Assembly: GCA_023212695.1 (NCBI GenBank) | Contig: JALCCG010000058.1 | Coordinates: forward strand, 32,950 to 96,949 | Length of the DNA: 64,000 nt | Direction of reading: 5' to 3' | Source: Sporisorium sorghi | Lineage: Eukaryota > Basidiomycota > Ustilaginomycetes > Ustilaginales > Ustilaginaceae | Shown here: positions 20,042 to 30,335 of the stretch, in pieces | Layout: each line of letters opens with the position of its first letter | Numbering within the stretch: position 1 is the first letter of the stretch | The notes under the pieces: model-generated | What the model saw: the letters and a program-made list of their open reading frames with translations, nothing else | The model's database searches: none | Told to the model about the DNA's origin: nothing | Translations under genes and position numbers: made by a program

Positions 20042-21309
20042 ATGCCCGTCAAACCTCCACCACCACCATCCGCCCTACTTCTGCGGCGCGCCCTCTACCT
20101 CCCCATCGGCATCGCCGCCGTCTACCTAACCTTCTTCCTTACGCTCCTCACACCCGTCTTCCAGCGCCACTTTATCTTCCTACACGCGGTTCGCTTCCCC
20201 TTTTTCCCCACCTTCGACCGACCCGCTGCCTACGGCCTGGCACCGCACAAAACGCGCCCTTTCACGCTGCGTACCCGCGACAACGAGCGCATCGGCGCAT
20301 GGCACATCTTGCCAGAAGTGTTCTACCAATCTCACCTCGCCTCCCTCGCTGACAAGGAAGGGGAAGAGGGGGGTTGGGGGGAAGAAGTGTACGAGCGCGC
20401 GATACGAGAGCACCCGACGGTGGTGTACCTGCACGGCAACTCGATGAACCGCGCGGCGCCGTGGCGCATCGCTGCGTACTCCAGCCTCACCGGTCGGCTG
20501 GACGCCAATGTCGTCGCGATCGACTACCGCGGTTTTGGCGACAGCTCGGGGACGCCTAGTGAGGAGGGGCTGGTGGAGGACGCCGAGGCTGCGGTACGGT
20601 GGATTCGCTCGCAGCAGCGCAGCGCAGCCAGTAAAGCGGGTGGAGTGGAAGGAGTGGAAGGAGGGGCTGAGGGAGAGGTGCCGAGCGTGACGCTGTTCGG
20701 GCAGAGCCTGGGCACGGGTATCGGCGCCCTGCTCGCTGCGAAGCTGCACGCGCAGGGCGAGCTCGTGGACGGGCTGGTGCTCATGGCGCCGTATACGGAT
20801 CTCAAGGCACTCGTGAAGGATTTCAGGTTGGGCGGTATGCTGCCCCTCCTCAAGCCGATCGCCGCGATCCCGTTCACTCAATGTACGTCCCCCCCATCAC
20901 CCCCCACACCTCTCACTTTCGCAGCATCGCTAACTTGACCTCTACGTTTCCGACGGCAGACATCCTGGACGCGTTCCTGCAAACCCACCTGAGCACCATC
21001 ACCACCCTCCCTGCCCTGCTTCCCTCCCAAACCTCAATCGTGCTGCTGCACGCCGCAGACGACCCCGTCATCCCCGCCGCGCACTCACAGCGCCTCTTCC
21101 ACGCCCTACTCTCGCGCTCAGCGCAAGAGGTTGCAGTGCAGTCGCGCACCGTCCGAGACTACGCACACATCCGCCGCTTTCATCCGACCGAGTCGCAAAG
21201 CGTCACGCTCATCGAAACTCTGCATGGCGGACACAATCAGCTCACTGAGGGCGCGCTCGATCTTGTGCGGCTCGCGCTAAGGCTGCCCTCGCATCTCGTC
21301 GCATCGTAG
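20042..21309 (+). CDS. ABHD12/Bem46-like alpha/beta hydrolase, two exons
   Basis: Exon 1 is 20042-20882 and exon 2 is 20960-21309; the 77-bp intron (GTACGT...CTAAC...GCAG) splits a Tyr codon in phase 1, giving 396 aa. An N-terminal membrane anchor (LPIGIAAVYLTFFLTLL) precedes a TPVFQRHFIFLHAV segment typical of ABHD12. The hydrolase has the oxyanion region YLHGNSMNRA, DYRGFGDSSG, the nucleophile elbow GQSLGTG, the acid in HAADDPVIP (exon 2) and the His in LHGGHNQL. The family hydrolyses lysophospholipids or monoacylglycerols at ER or plasma membranes; in yeast and Neurospora relatives (Bem46) are linked to polarity. A short Gly/Glu-rich insert follows the Ser/Ala linker before the nucleophile. 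The substrate is not determined. Confidence 0.88.
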
Positions 21310-21384
21310 AACGCTTAGAATTGACTTCTTCCTGATTGTCACGCTAGACACCCGCTCCAATAGAGCCGCTTCCACATCGCCCAA

Positions 21385-24072
21385 TCAAACCTGAAAAGAC
21401 GGCAAGGCATACAATCCAGACTCCCGCCCCAAGAACCCAAATCCGAGCAACACCTCCATCTTGCGGCTGTGCCATCCAATGTCGCCCGTCACGTGGCCAT
21501 TGCAATCAGCCAAGCGCTGCAGAGCGATCCGACGCGGATGGTCGGCGGGCAAATCGCGCACCACTTCGTCGCGCGGCACCACCTTGGCGTCCGCGGGCAG
21601 CGTATACGATGCAGCAGCCACAAGATGACGTGAGCGCGATCGCGAGCCGGAGCCACCGCCGACCGAGTGTGCTCTGCGGATCGACGGGATGGTGGGGCGC
21701 GCCGAGGACGACGGGACACGCAGTGGTGAGCGGGACGAGCGGTCTTCCTCGCGTGCACCTCGCGGGTCGAGCGACCGTTCGTCGTACCGAACCGATCGTC
21801 CGCGTTTCATTTCAGTCCCTCCTACATCGCCACCACCGATGCTGTCGTTTTCTCCTCCTGCCGTGCTCATTGCCAAGCTAGGCATTGCCCCAACATCCTC
21901 CAACAACGCCTCATCACTCGCCTCCGGATTCGGCCCCGCCGCCGTATCCACCACCCATCCTCTCCGTCCCGCACCCCGGATCACCTTCCAACTGCCAAAC
22001 CCACCCCGCACACTCCGCAGCGAAGCCTGATTCAACCCCACCACGCGCAGATTCGTCGCCGCCCTCGCATTGCCCTGCACACTCGGCGGCGGATCCGAGC
22101 CCGTCTTGAAGCCCATCATCGCAAGCTGCACCGAGATGGGCACGGGCGGCGTCTTGGCACACGGTCCCACGAGGATGCTCTGCAGATGCACCGCATTGAT
22201 CGCGCTCGCATCGTGGCTGTCGTACCCGGGAATGTTGGTGGTGAGCCCCTCTGTAGACGAGCGCGAGGTGCACGAGTCGGACAGCTCGAGGATCTGCACG
22301 TTGGGCGCACGCTCCCTCAGCAGCTTGCTGACCGCTTCCAGCCGGATGTCGGGACAGTGCGACAGGCCGAGGTCGAGCAACGAAGGCTGTGGACCGATCA
22401 AGCCGAGCAACTCGTCGGTCAACGCACAGCCGCCAATGTCGAGGTAGCGCAGCTTGCCAGAGCGGAAGCAGGGCGCCTGTGTCATGATGACTTTGAGATC
22501 TTCCGAGTCGACGGGTGTCGGGAAAATGAGAGTTCCTGCAAGCGAAAGTTCGACGAGCCCTTGCGTACATGGAGCGTCGACGAGCAGCTCTGTAACGGCT
22601 TCCGACGTGATGCGCTTGCAGAAAGCCAGAGACAGACTCTCGAGCTGCAACTGATGCGAGCTACTGAGTGCATTGAGCAAGGCGGCATCCACTTTCGTCC
22701 TTGAGAGATCGAGATGGGTGAGTCGAGGGAAGGCGAGCACGAAGGGATTGAGAAGGTCGTTGTCGAGAGTGACGCCCGACAGCCCCAAGCGATTGAGAGA
22801 AGGAAACGCCGTTGGCTTGGCAGGATGACGGCTAGGACCGTCGCCGTCTCGGCGACGTGTCGATGCGGATCGACTGACGCTCTTGTGTTGCTGTCTCGAC
22901 GTGGTGCTGCGCCCACGACCGCGCTCTTCCTCACCGTCGACGTCCATGCTGTCGTCTTCCACTTCGGTCTCCTCTTCCACCGTGTTGGTCATCCTGCCAC
23001 TAAACTTGCGAAGGTGCGTCTGGACAAACTCGCTCATGGCCTCTTGGAAGCGCGGAGAGACGCACTCGCAGAGGTCGAGACTCTGGAGCATCTTGTTGGA
23101 CCGACCACTGTTGCGCTCGACGGATACACCGCGTAAGCGACTAGGTTTGCTGTACTCGCCGTCGCGGAAGAGAAGCGCTTCGAGGACGTCGTTGGACAGC
23201 GCCGAATCCATCGACTCGCTGGCGCCGAAAGCGACGAGCCCCTCTGCTGCGGTCACGAGGGCGTGCAGACGGGCGGGAGTGACAAAGCGTTGGTCCATGC
23301 CTTCTCCGATGGTTCGTCGCATGCCCTGCGTTCGATAGTTGGAAAAGTCGATGAGACGCACCCAACGATGAAGCGTCGATGCGTCTTCGTCGTGCTCTTC
23401 ACGTAGTGTGACGTGGTAGACGGGATCGTTGGGGTCCGAATCAGGGTCCTCGGTCCAGATGAGTTCTACTTCACCGTCCTGATCTGCGTTGATGCGAACG
23501 ACATTGCGGCGAGACGGTCTTCGAGTGAGGGACGTGTCGCGCTCGGCGGATATCGAGGTGCCCACATGCCTGGGTGGTGCAGGGCTCTGATTGCGACTAG
23601 CGGGCGATGCTGGCGTGGCTTGACCGGTGATGATGAGTTTTTGTCCGAGAGCGTGTGCGAATCCCGCAGCTGCAACCATGTTGACGAACGAGGCCGGATC
23701 GGAAGGATCGACGTTGACACGACCGGTGGAGGCATACTTTTCGTAGGCGCTGGCCAAGTGAGAGGCGCCGAGCGTTCTTAGCAACAAATTGAAGCTATGC
23801 GGCAGCGTGATCTGTATGCGTCGGAACAAAAGGACTCTAGCCTCGTGGTAGAAAGCCTTGCTGACGAGGCAGAGGTTGTAGAGCGTCTTGCGGGTATCAT
23901 TTTGGGTGGAAGAGATCTTGCGACCGTCTGGGTATGAGGAGGGGAGTCCGTGCGGGTCGATGTTGCGGAAGGAAGATTTGGGGATCGAATCGAGCCAGAC
24001 TAGGCCGACGATCTCGCGCAGGATTTCAGTGGGCAAGTCATTGATGGTCGCTCCTCGTCCCGACGAAGCCAT
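21385..24072 (-). CDS. F-box and leucine-rich-repeat protein, 895 aa
   Basis: The ATG at 24072 (MASSGRGATINDLPTEIL) starts just before the F-box; the longer ORF to 24333 adds 87 low-complexity residues. The F-box-like segment (INDLPTEILREIVGLVWL, residues 10-28, then LYNLCLVSKAFYHEARVLLFRRI) would bind Skp1. Residues about 420-600 contain LRRs with the consensus LxxLxLSxC (LNRLGLSGVTLDNDLL, LTHLDLSRTKVDAALL, LRYLDIGGCALTDELL, LLDLGLSHCPDIRLEAV). The linker (residues 310-420) and the C-terminal 200 residues are Ser/Arg rich. The last block (GHVTGDIGWHSRKMEVLLGFGFLGRE) looks conserved and is not LRR. It probably acts as an SCF ubiquitin-ligase substrate receptor. Confidence 0.82.
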   Translation of the reverse strand: MASSGRGATINDLPTEILREIVGLVWLDSIPKSSFRNIDPHGLPSSYPDGRKISSTQNDTRKTLYNLCLVSKAFYHEARVLLFRRIQITLPHSFNLLLRTLGASHLASAYEKYASTGRVNVDPSDPASFVNMVAAAGFAHALGQKLIITGQATPASPASRNQSPAPPRHVGTSISAERDTSLTRRPSRRNVVRINADQDGEVELIWTEDPDSDPNDPVYHVTLREEHDEDASTLHRWVRLIDFSNYRTQGMRRTIGEGMDQRFVTPARLHALVTAAEGLVAFGASESMDSALSNDVLEALLFRDGEYSKPSRLRGVSVERNSGRSNKMLQSLDLCECVSPRFQEAMSEFVQTHLRKFSGRMTNTVEEETEVEDDSMDVDGEEERGRGRSTTSRQQHKSVSRSASTRRRDGDGPSRHPAKPTAFPSLNRLGLSGVTLDNDLLNPFVLAFPRLTHLDLSRTKVDAALLNALSSSHQLQLESLSLAFCKRITSEAVTELLVDAPCTQGLVELSLAGTLIFPTPVDSEDLKVIMTQAPCFRSGKLRYLDIGGCALTDELLGLIGPQPSLLDLGLSHCPDIRLEAVSKLLRERAPNVQILELSDSCTSRSSTEGLTTNIPGYDSHDASAINAVHLQSILVGPCAKTPPVPISVQLAMMGFKTGSDPPPSVQGNARAATNLRVVGLNQASLRSVRGGFGSWKVIRGAGRRGWVVDTAAGPNPEASDEALLEDVGAMPSLAMSTAGGENDSIGGGDVGGTEMKRGRSVRYDERSLDPRGAREEDRSSRSPLRVPSSSARPTIPSIRRAHSVGGGSGSRSRSRHLVAAASYTLPADAKVVPRDEVVRDLPADHPRRIALQRLADCNGHVTGDIGWHSRKMEVLLGFGFLGRESGLYALPSFQV

Positions 24073-24510
24073 GTCTCGCGCGGGGGGGGGTGGCCGCAGC
24101 GAGGAATGAGGCAAAAGCGCAGCGATGGATGAGAATTGCTTGAATCGTGAAGTTTCACCCTCTCGTTGCAACGGCGATGTCAGTGCTGGCGGGGGTGATG
24201 GTGTGGCGTTGTTGTTGGTTGTAGGATGGAAGGATGACTCCAGTTCGGCGCAATTCGCGGAGAAGAACGAGAAGAGAGTCGTCAAGGGTCCATCATCATG
24301 GCCTAAGCCATCTTCCCTTTTAGAGTTGGCCAAGCTGAGCTCTTATTTTGCTCAGTCGCAGTGGAAAAAAACGTGGCCGAAGCGCATGCTATAGGATTTA
24401 ACACTCTGAAGACGGGGGCAAAAAAAGGATCGCTCGTTCTTTGTTCATGCTCCTTCTTCTTCTCAGTCTCGACCATCTCCAGATCATCCCTGAACCTTTT
24501 ATCGCCAAGC
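24073..24510. other. Divergent promoter region (F-box/LRR and metaxin-like genes)
   Basis: About 440 bp between two divergent ATGs. Both frames are open into it but the translated parts are low complexity. I see no other element. Confidence 0.6.
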
Positions 24511-25779
24511 ATGTCGACGACACACGAGTACCCAGAGCTCGAGAACATCCCACCCGCACCGTCTCGCTCTGCCCTCTCATCGTCAAACCCAACGACGTCG
24601 AGACTGGTGCCAAGATGGGCCGCCGCCATCTTCTCCACCTTCCCACTGCATGTGTATCCTGCGGCCAAAGCGTACTCGCCAACCACATCGGCACCTCCGA
24701 CCAAGCCCACTCTGCATGTGGCACCTCACTTGAATCGAGACGGCACGCTGTCTTCAGCGCATGAAGATGACGACCTCGGTGATTCCGAAGCGGACGAGAA
24801 AGCATCCGCTCCAACGCCAGCGGGCTGGTCAAGCAGTGATCCCATTGCTTTGCGCTGGCAGATGGAGCTTTTGTTCCGTGGCGTCGACTTCGAGGTGCAC
24901 TTCATCGATCCTTCGCACAACTGGGGACCAGCCAAATCCATGCCTTTCCTTCATCTGCCTCCTCGCTTCCGCAGCAACACACCATCCTCACTCCTGTCAG
25001 CCACGGAGATTCCGCACTTGATCGACAATTTCTACCCCACTTCTCGACCCGAGCTTGGCGAAAAGGATACATCAGCATGGAACGACGACTCGACAAAGCT
25101 CGAAGCAAAGAGCTGGGAGAGTCTGGTTCGAGGACGAATCATGGCCGGCGTTCTGCTTGCTGTGTTGCTTTCTCCTCAGTCTGCCGCATATTCTCGCACA
25201 GATTCGCAGCCTTATCTCTCCTCACTTCTGTCAGCACACCTGCAAAACTCGTTCTTCGACCAGCAGCTGCGGCGCATTTCGGCACTCAACCCGTCTGCTT
25301 CGTCATCATCGGCTCAGCCGACTACAGCGCTCCCAGGCTGGGAAGTGGGCTTCATGGGATGGATCGGAGCCACATCTGCTTCGGCTGCCTCTGCACTGTC
25401 TACGGCCGACTTGGACTCGCGCGGAGGCGGAGACACTCCGGGTGCTTCTCTGGCCAGCCCGAGTGTGGATCAAGACAAAGTAACCGCCGATGCTGCCGAG
25501 GGTTTGCGTGCTCTGGCTGCTCGAACGAAAGCTCAGTTGTCGGCGAGCTCTTCCGAGTTGCACTTCCTGCTGGGAGCGCAACGACCCACTTGGCTTGACG
25601 CTCTGGCGTTCAGCGTGATACACACTGTTCTGACGCTCGCAGCTACGCCTCAGGCTCAAGGCAGTGTTACCAACGAACCGCTGCGCAAGCTCAAAGAGGT
25701 GCTCGATGAAAGTCCATGGCTTGTCGGATGGTCGAGGAAGGTGTGGAAGAGCTATGTCCAGGATTTGGATCGCGCTTGA
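24511..25779 (+). CDS. Metaxin/Tom37-like mitochondrial outer-membrane import protein
   Basis: Encodes 422 aa from the ATG at 24511 (context AAGCATGTCG). A thioredoxin/GST-like N-terminal half has DPIALRWQMELLFRGVDFEV followed by HNWGPAKSMPFLHLPP and IPHLIDNFY, which match the way metaxins read (substrate-site Cys absent, SPxGxLP-type loop). The C-terminal half is helical (WESLVRGRIMAGVLLAVLLS; LGAQRPTWLDALAFSVIHTVL), as in the GST-C/Tom37 domain. Metaxin, Sam35 and Sam37 proteins are part of the SAM complex that inserts beta-barrels into the outer mitochondrial membrane. No clear C-terminal anchor is present. Which of the Sam35/Sam37 paralogues this is cannot be decided by eye. Confidence 0.72.
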   Translation: MSTTHEYPELENIPPAPSRSALSSSNPTTSRLVPRWAAAIFSTFPLHVYPAAKAYSPTTSAPPTKPTLHVAPHLNRDGTLSSAHEDDDLGDSEADEKASAPTPAGWSSSDPIALRWQMELLFRGVDFEVHFIDPSHNWGPAKSMPFLHLPPRFRSNTPSSLLSATEIPHLIDNFYPTSRPELGEKDTSAWNDDSTKLEAKSWESLVRGRIMAGVLLAVLLSPQSAAYSRTDSQPYLSSLLSAHLQNSFFDQQLRRISALNPSASSSSAQPTTALPGWEVGFMGWIGATSASAASALSTADLDSRGGGDTPGASLASPSVDQDKVTADAAEGLRALAARTKAQLSASSSELHFLLGAQRPTWLDALAFSVIHTVLTLAATPQAQGSVTNEPLRKLKEVLDESPWLVGWSRKVWKSYVQDLDRA

Positions 25780-25862
25780 AGTTCAGCGAACGAGCAATGC
25801 ATTTCTACTTCACAATCGATACCTGATCGCTTCAAGCTGAATGGAAGGCGATGCGAGTGTAC

Positions 25863-26424
25863 TCAAGCTTTTGGCTTGGGCGGTGTGTATCCTTCTGCTT
25901 GATGAACCAGCTCTTCGGTCTTGGCCGCCATGACAAAGTCGTTCTTGTGCAGCTGTTTGTTGTAGCCACCAAGGGTTAGCATTCTTTCTTCCCCATACTA
26001 GCATTTCCAGCATACTCACCCCGTTGATAGCATGGCTCCACCACCAAACCGTCACTCTGCCCCACTCGACCATGATAGCAGGATGATGCCCCTCCATTTC
26101 CGCCAGTGCTCCGAGCTGGTTTGCAAACGCCTGTGCTGATTTCCAGTCTTTGAACTTGTACGTGCGATGCAATGCGTCTGGATGCGTAGCCTTGGAGGAG
26201 AGCAGCGTCTTCGGCTGTGGCGATAGCGACCATTTGCCCTTGAGGCTCGAGAGCAGCTGCGTGGCTTCATCCTGCGACATGGCCGGGAGCGCCGCTGTGC
26301 ACGGCTCGCATTTCTGCGCTGTCAACGGTTGACTCGCCATTGCGCAAAGCGAGGTTATCAAGGATCGAGAGGTGCTTTGTGATGGCCGAACAGTGCTGAT
26401 AAGCGGTCTGCTCAGCCGAAGCAT
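25863..26424 (-). CDS. Pterin-4a-carbinolamine dehydratase (PCD/DCoH), two exons
   Basis: Exon 1 is 26424-26020 and exon 2 is 25952-25863 on the minus strand; the 67-bp intron (25953-26019, GTGAGT...GCTAACC...ACAG, phase 0) is needed for the proper C-terminus, giving 164 aa. The PCD core is clear: TYKFKDWKSAQAFANQLGALAE, then [25 protein letters not shown] with the paired catalytic His residues. It dehydrates 4a-hydroxytetrahydropterin to regenerate pterin cofactor. The first 28 residues (MLRLSRPLISTVRPSQSTSRSL) look like a mitochondrial presequence, and an internal ATG at 26340 would give a cytosolic form of 136 aa. It is convergent with the metaxin-like gene and divergent from the HEATR6-like gene (250 bp apart). 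Confidence 0.9.
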
Positions 26425-26675
26425 TGCTGAGTGATGTTCGAGGAAGTCGTTGCCGTGTGTGTCGGAAGGGCCGTCGTGGTCGAGAGCTCAAAGTGGAGTT
26501 GCGAGTTGCAAGCGGCACGCTTGTTTCTGGACCCTGAATTCTCCTCGTTCTGTTGCTTTCTTCCGCACCAACAGCTTCTCGACCAGCAAGAACAACTGTC
26601 GTCGGTCCGGATACGCAACATGATTATGTCTAGAGGCTCTTCTTCATAGTCTCATCGGCTCGCCACAACGCAAGC

Positions 26676-29444
26676 ATGGGGTCGGAAGGTTCCGAAGCGC
26701 TTCTAGCAAAGCTTCGTGAGTCTCGTCTCTCGACCGATGAGCGACGGACGGCTCTCGACTCTCTTCGTACTGCGCTGGACTCGCTCTCTCCAGATGCGCT
26801 TCTTCCGATCGTCAAGGCAGCCATCCGCGATGGACCAAATGATGTTCGCCGAATCGTGTTCCAGGCGCTAACCCTCCACATCGACGCGGATCTGTTCAAA
26901 AATGTCGCAGACGAGACTGCCCGAGATGCTGTCAAAGACCTCATCGACTCGATCGACGCTTTCCTGAGGACAACGCTCAGAGTTCAAGCCTCAAAGTCTC
27001 TCTCCTCCTCATCTCGAACGACAACAGACATTCTCAGTCTACCCACCTCAGCACTACGAGCAATGGCGGCTGCACTCAAGACGCTCCACACCCTAATCCG
27101 CATCTCGCCAAAGAAAGCAAGATCAACCACTCTGGCTTTACAAAGCAACGGCAGAACGTCGAGTCTATTCAATCTCTTCGATATCATTCTGCCGTGTCTG
27201 TCAGCTGGACTACCAGCAGCACGATTTCCATCGACCTCGATACCACGCTCGACCTCGAGCTTACAAGCAGGCGCCTTCTCCTGGGCCGACCCATCCAGGC
27301 AAGCACGCACCTCCGCTTCACGCACCAACAGCCGCACCACCGACCATCCCGACTTCTCCTCCGCTGGCGAGACAGACCGCAAGAGCGACAAGAGCGAGAG
27401 CGAACGCAGCGACTTCTCCACCGCCTCCACCGCCAGCAGATCCCGAAAGGACGAATCACGGCAGCAACAAGCCATGACCAAGCTCATCCGTCAAAATGCG
27501 CTCCACTGCCTCGTCGAGCTCAACCGCCACGAAGCGCGTGCGCTCGTCTCGCGCTGGAGCGACCTCCTGCCGGATCAGCCTGCAGATCGACCCGTTCAGC
27601 AGACGTCTGTGACCCCCCGCTTTGCTGCCTCCGCGAGCGCCACAGCACCCTTCTCGCTCTGCACGCTCATCACACTGGACCCGTCGACGTCCGTACGCCT
27701 CACTGCTATGGCCGCACTCGAATCTATTCTCTCGCACGGCACACTGCAGCTCTCCATGGCGCAGGAACGAGCGCAGCGCGCGCTGTCGTTTACATCGCTG
27801 TCGTCGCAGTTGGCGGGATGGATCGTAAATGTGCGGTCGTTTCTGGTTGTGGCTCTGCAGCGGGCGGCGGCCGCACCGCGTGCGTCGGCCAGGGCGGAGG
27901 GCAGCGCAGAGGCGGTCGGGTATCCGTCGTCCTTGACTCTGGCCCTGCTGCAGTTGACTCGCACTTTTGTCGTTAGCACCGCCAAAGCAAAGCTGATTGC
28001 GACCAATGCGAGTGTACTTGCGCCGGCGGTGATGCCGTTCGTTTCGAATAGCGATCCGCAGGTGCAAGCCGCAGCAAAGCAGCTGGTTGCAATCTTGACG
28101 CCGCCGGTCGAGCCCTCGTCAGATCCCGCTATAGGCATGCGCACGCAGACAGGCTCAGCCTCGGTTCCTGCAAATGCAAAATCGCTTGCAGGTGCGATCA
28201 CCGCTTCCCCGCATGATGGCTCGCAGCTGGACGCTGCACAACTGGACCTCACCAACCTGCTGAGCGATGGCATCGATCCCACCCCAGACATCTGCGAGCG
28301 CGCCCTCCCTGCCTTCGAAGCTGCCAACGACCCTCTACGCCTTTTGCCAACCTGGTCCATCTTCGTCAAGACCATATCCGATGCTTCTACGCCTCTGCTG
28401 AGCCCGGAAGCCTCTGTACGCCTCTTCACAGTGTGGCAGCGCTTGTGCGCACAGCCAAGCACGACTCCAGATCAGCAGTGTGCCATTCTTTCAGCCGTGC
28501 CAGACCTGTGCAGAGCGCTTTCAAGACATGCTGCGCTAGACACGGACACGTCAACATCCATTCTGCAATACGTGGAGCGCAGCTGCACCGAAGCGGACGA
28601 GGCGGTGCGCGCTGCAGCTGTGCGCGTGCTCGGCCTGCTCGTGCTCCCATCCGACGCTGCCATCGACCCAACCGACGAGCATCATCGACGCATCTGCGTC
28701 ATCCTCGACAACGTACTCTGTGCGAGCCGCGACAAGCCCTCCACAGGTGCACTGCAGGACAGCTCGAGCCTGGTGCGACAGCGTGCGTCGTGGGCGTTCT
28801 CAAACGCGATGGAAGCGCGATGCCGCTCTCAACAGCGTATGGACGAGCACGAGTGGGCCGCACACGCTCGATACTGCCTCGAAGCGGGCCGGGACATGGA
28901 AGGTGTGGCTGTCTCTGCGTGTCGCGCGTCGGGGACTTTGCTGGCGTTGCTGTCGGCGGCAGAGGCATCGAGCCCGACGTGCCGCTCGCTTGGTAGGTCG
29001 CTGCTGGAGCAGCTGTGCAGGGTGTTGAGCACGACGTCCAAGCCGCCCAAGTCGCGGTGGAATGCGGCGTCTGCGCTGGATCGGGCGCTCGGGTCGGAGG
29101 TCGTGTTGACCAGTGTGCTCGATGCGTCGGGTGCGTCTGGGGATGTGTTGATGGATCGGATTGTGGAGCTGCTGTGCTCGAACCTGGATGCGAAGGTGTT
29201 CAAGATCCGGGTGAGCGTTGCGAACGCTCTTGTTGCGCTCTGTGGGGATGGGCAAGCGTCGGGTAGGAATCGTACGGAGGTGCTGGGCAAACAGCGAAGC
29301 GGAAGGATCCGACGATTCGCCCTGGCGCGGCTGGCCGAGCTCGAGACAGCGCCCACGTCCAAGGAATCGACGCTGTACTTGGACGAGCTCAAGCGCTTGT
29401 TGAGCAGTCTCGTCGAATCCAATCCGCCATCTTCTTCCTCCTAG
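26676..29444 (+). CDS. HEAT-repeat protein, HEATR6-like (DUF4042)
   Basis: Encodes 922 aa with no intron. The first 180 residues are helical pairs (LSPDALLPIVKAAIRDGPNDVRRIVFQALTL style HEAT units), followed by a disordered Ser/Arg segment (190-270). The block VRLTAMAALESILSHGTLQ with RALSFTSLSSQLAGWIVNVRSFLVVAL (about residues 335-395) matches the DUF4042 signature of HEATR6. HEAT units continue to residue 900 (VRAAAVRVLGLLVLPSDAA; SSLVRQRASWAFSNAMEA; FKIRVSVANALVALCGD). HEATR6 is a poorly characterised scaffold found from fungi to humans, so a molecular function cannot be given. No membrane or signal segment is present. Confidence 0.82.
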   Translation: MGSEGSEALLAKLRESRLSTDERRTALDSLRTALDSLSPDALLPIVKAAIRDGPNDVRRIVFQALTLHIDADLFKNVADETARDAVKDLIDSIDAFLRTTLRVQASKSLSSSSRTTTDILSLPTSALRAMAAALKTLHTLIRISPKKARSTTLALQSNGRTSSLFNLFDIILPCLSAGLPAARFPSTSIPRSTSSLQAGAFSWADPSRQARTSASRTNSRTTDHPDFSSAGETDRKSDKSESERSDFSTASTASRSRKDESRQQQAMTKLIRQNALHCLVELNRHEARALVSRWSDLLPDQPADRPVQQTSVTPRFAASASATAPFSLCTLITLDPSTSVRLTAMAALESILSHGTLQLSMAQERAQRALSFTSLSSQLAGWIVNVRSFLVVALQRAAAAPRASARAEGSAEAVGYPSSLTLALLQLTRTFVVSTAKAKLIATNASVLAPAVMPFVSNSDPQVQAAAKQLVAILTPPVEPSSDPAIGMRTQTGSASVPANAKSLAGAITASPHDGSQLDAAQLDLTNLLSDGIDPTPDICERALPAFEAANDPLRLLPTWSIFVKTISDASTPLLSPEASVRLFTVWQRLCAQPSTTPDQQCAILSAVPDLCRALSRHAALDTDTSTSILQYVERSCTEADEAVRAAAVRVLGLLVLPSDAAIDPTDEHHRRICVILDNVLCASRDKPSTGALQDSSSLVRQRASWAFSNAMEARCRSQQRMDEHEWAAHARYCLEAGRDMEGVAVSACRASGTLLALLSAAEASSPTCRSLGRSLLEQLCRVLSTTSKPPKSRWNAASALDRALGSEVVLTSVLDASGASGDVLMDRIVELLCSNLDAKVFKIRVSVANALVALCGDGQASGRNRTEVLGKQRSGRIRRFALARLAELETAPTSKESTLYLDELKRLLSSLVESNPPSSSS

Positions 29445-29484
29445 ACAGCAATCTACACCTCTATACCTAACCTCCGCTTACTCG

Positions 29485-29790
29485 CTACGAACGACCACTT
29501 TCGCCACGCAGCGTCCTAATCGAGCTCCACTTGGGCTGCGCCGTCTCTGAACCCCCATCCACACTCGCCTGAGCATGCGCCAGCGGCTGCGACTGCTGCA
29601 ATATAGGCCGCGATTCTTCGTCTTCGTCGTCGTAGCTGCCGTTGTGGCAAAGCGACGTGTTGCACCCAACGCAGCGACACGACTCGCGGCACGTCTGGAG
29701 GCAGCCGTCGAGGCAGATGGCGACCACCTCGGTGCAGATGGTGAACAGACCCACCAGAGGTTCGATGAGGATGCCGATGCAGTGTTCCAT
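29485..29790 (-). CDS. Small Cys-rich membrane protein, 101 aa
   Basis: The ATG at 29790 (MEHCIGIL) gives 101 aa; an upstream in-frame ATG at 29859 would add 23 residues. Residues 1-45 form a hydrophobic, Cys-rich segment (IGILIEPLVGLFTICTEVVAICLDGCLQTC) continuing as RESCRCVGCNTSLC; about nine of the first 49 residues are Cys. The remainder is polar (DDEDEESRP; Ser/Gln rich). This layout resembles small fungal Cys-rich membrane proteins that may be palmitoylated or bind metal, but I do not recognise a family. It lies 40 bp from the HEATR6-like stop in convergent orientation and divergent from the surface-protein gene at 30336. Confidence 0.55.
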   Translation of the reverse strand: MEHCIGILIEPLVGLFTICTEVVAICLDGCLQTCRESCRCVGCNTSLCHNGSYDDEDEESRPILQQSQPLAHAQASVDGGSETAQPKWSSIRTLRGESGRS

Positions 29791-30335
29791 ATTTGAGCCA
29801 AGGTGGGTGGTTGTCGTGTAGAGCCGCAGTGGATGGTGGGCGATGCGGATGTTGATCAAAGCGTGGGGTGGATGCGGAGGACCCTGCGCCGGCCGGTCTT
29901 CTAGCGCGCGGCGAAAATGTATTTTTGTGGTCGCCTTTTCTGAGCTGGTTTTCTTGCTGATTTTTCGTTTTTCTTGCTGCTTTTTTTCGTTTCCGTGCTG
30001 CTGTCTTCAGGAGGAAGGGACCAACTCTCTGCAGCCTTGAGACCTATCAGTGGTGCTGCGATATCTCTTGCCGCGCTCGCTGCGTATCGCTTTCCTCGCA
30101 ACAGAAGAAGCCTAAATTTGGCCACAGCCAAAACCCCGCTCGTGCCGCTGGCACAACCTTAATTTTTCCACCGGCATCTAGCATTTCTGCAAAAACGCGG
30201 CATGGTCTGCCGGGCACTTGACGCTCAGACTCTCCCGTCTCTACACCATCGCCACCCTCGACCACCACCACCACCACCACCACCACCACACCATCTCACC
30301 AACACCCCACTTCCACTCAGCTAGCAACGAAAACG
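29791..30335. other. Divergent intergenic region with CAC repeat
   Basis: About 545 bp between the divergent small Cys-rich gene and the surface-protein gene. It contains a (CAC)n tract at about 30257-30289 and C/T-rich leader just before 30336. No gene is seen. Confidence 0.6.

Noticed and set aside
22186..23338. Several plus-strand ORFs (up to 172 aa) opposite the F-box/LRR gene
   Set aside because: Antisense shadows; no ATG context or domain, composition mirrors the LRR gene.
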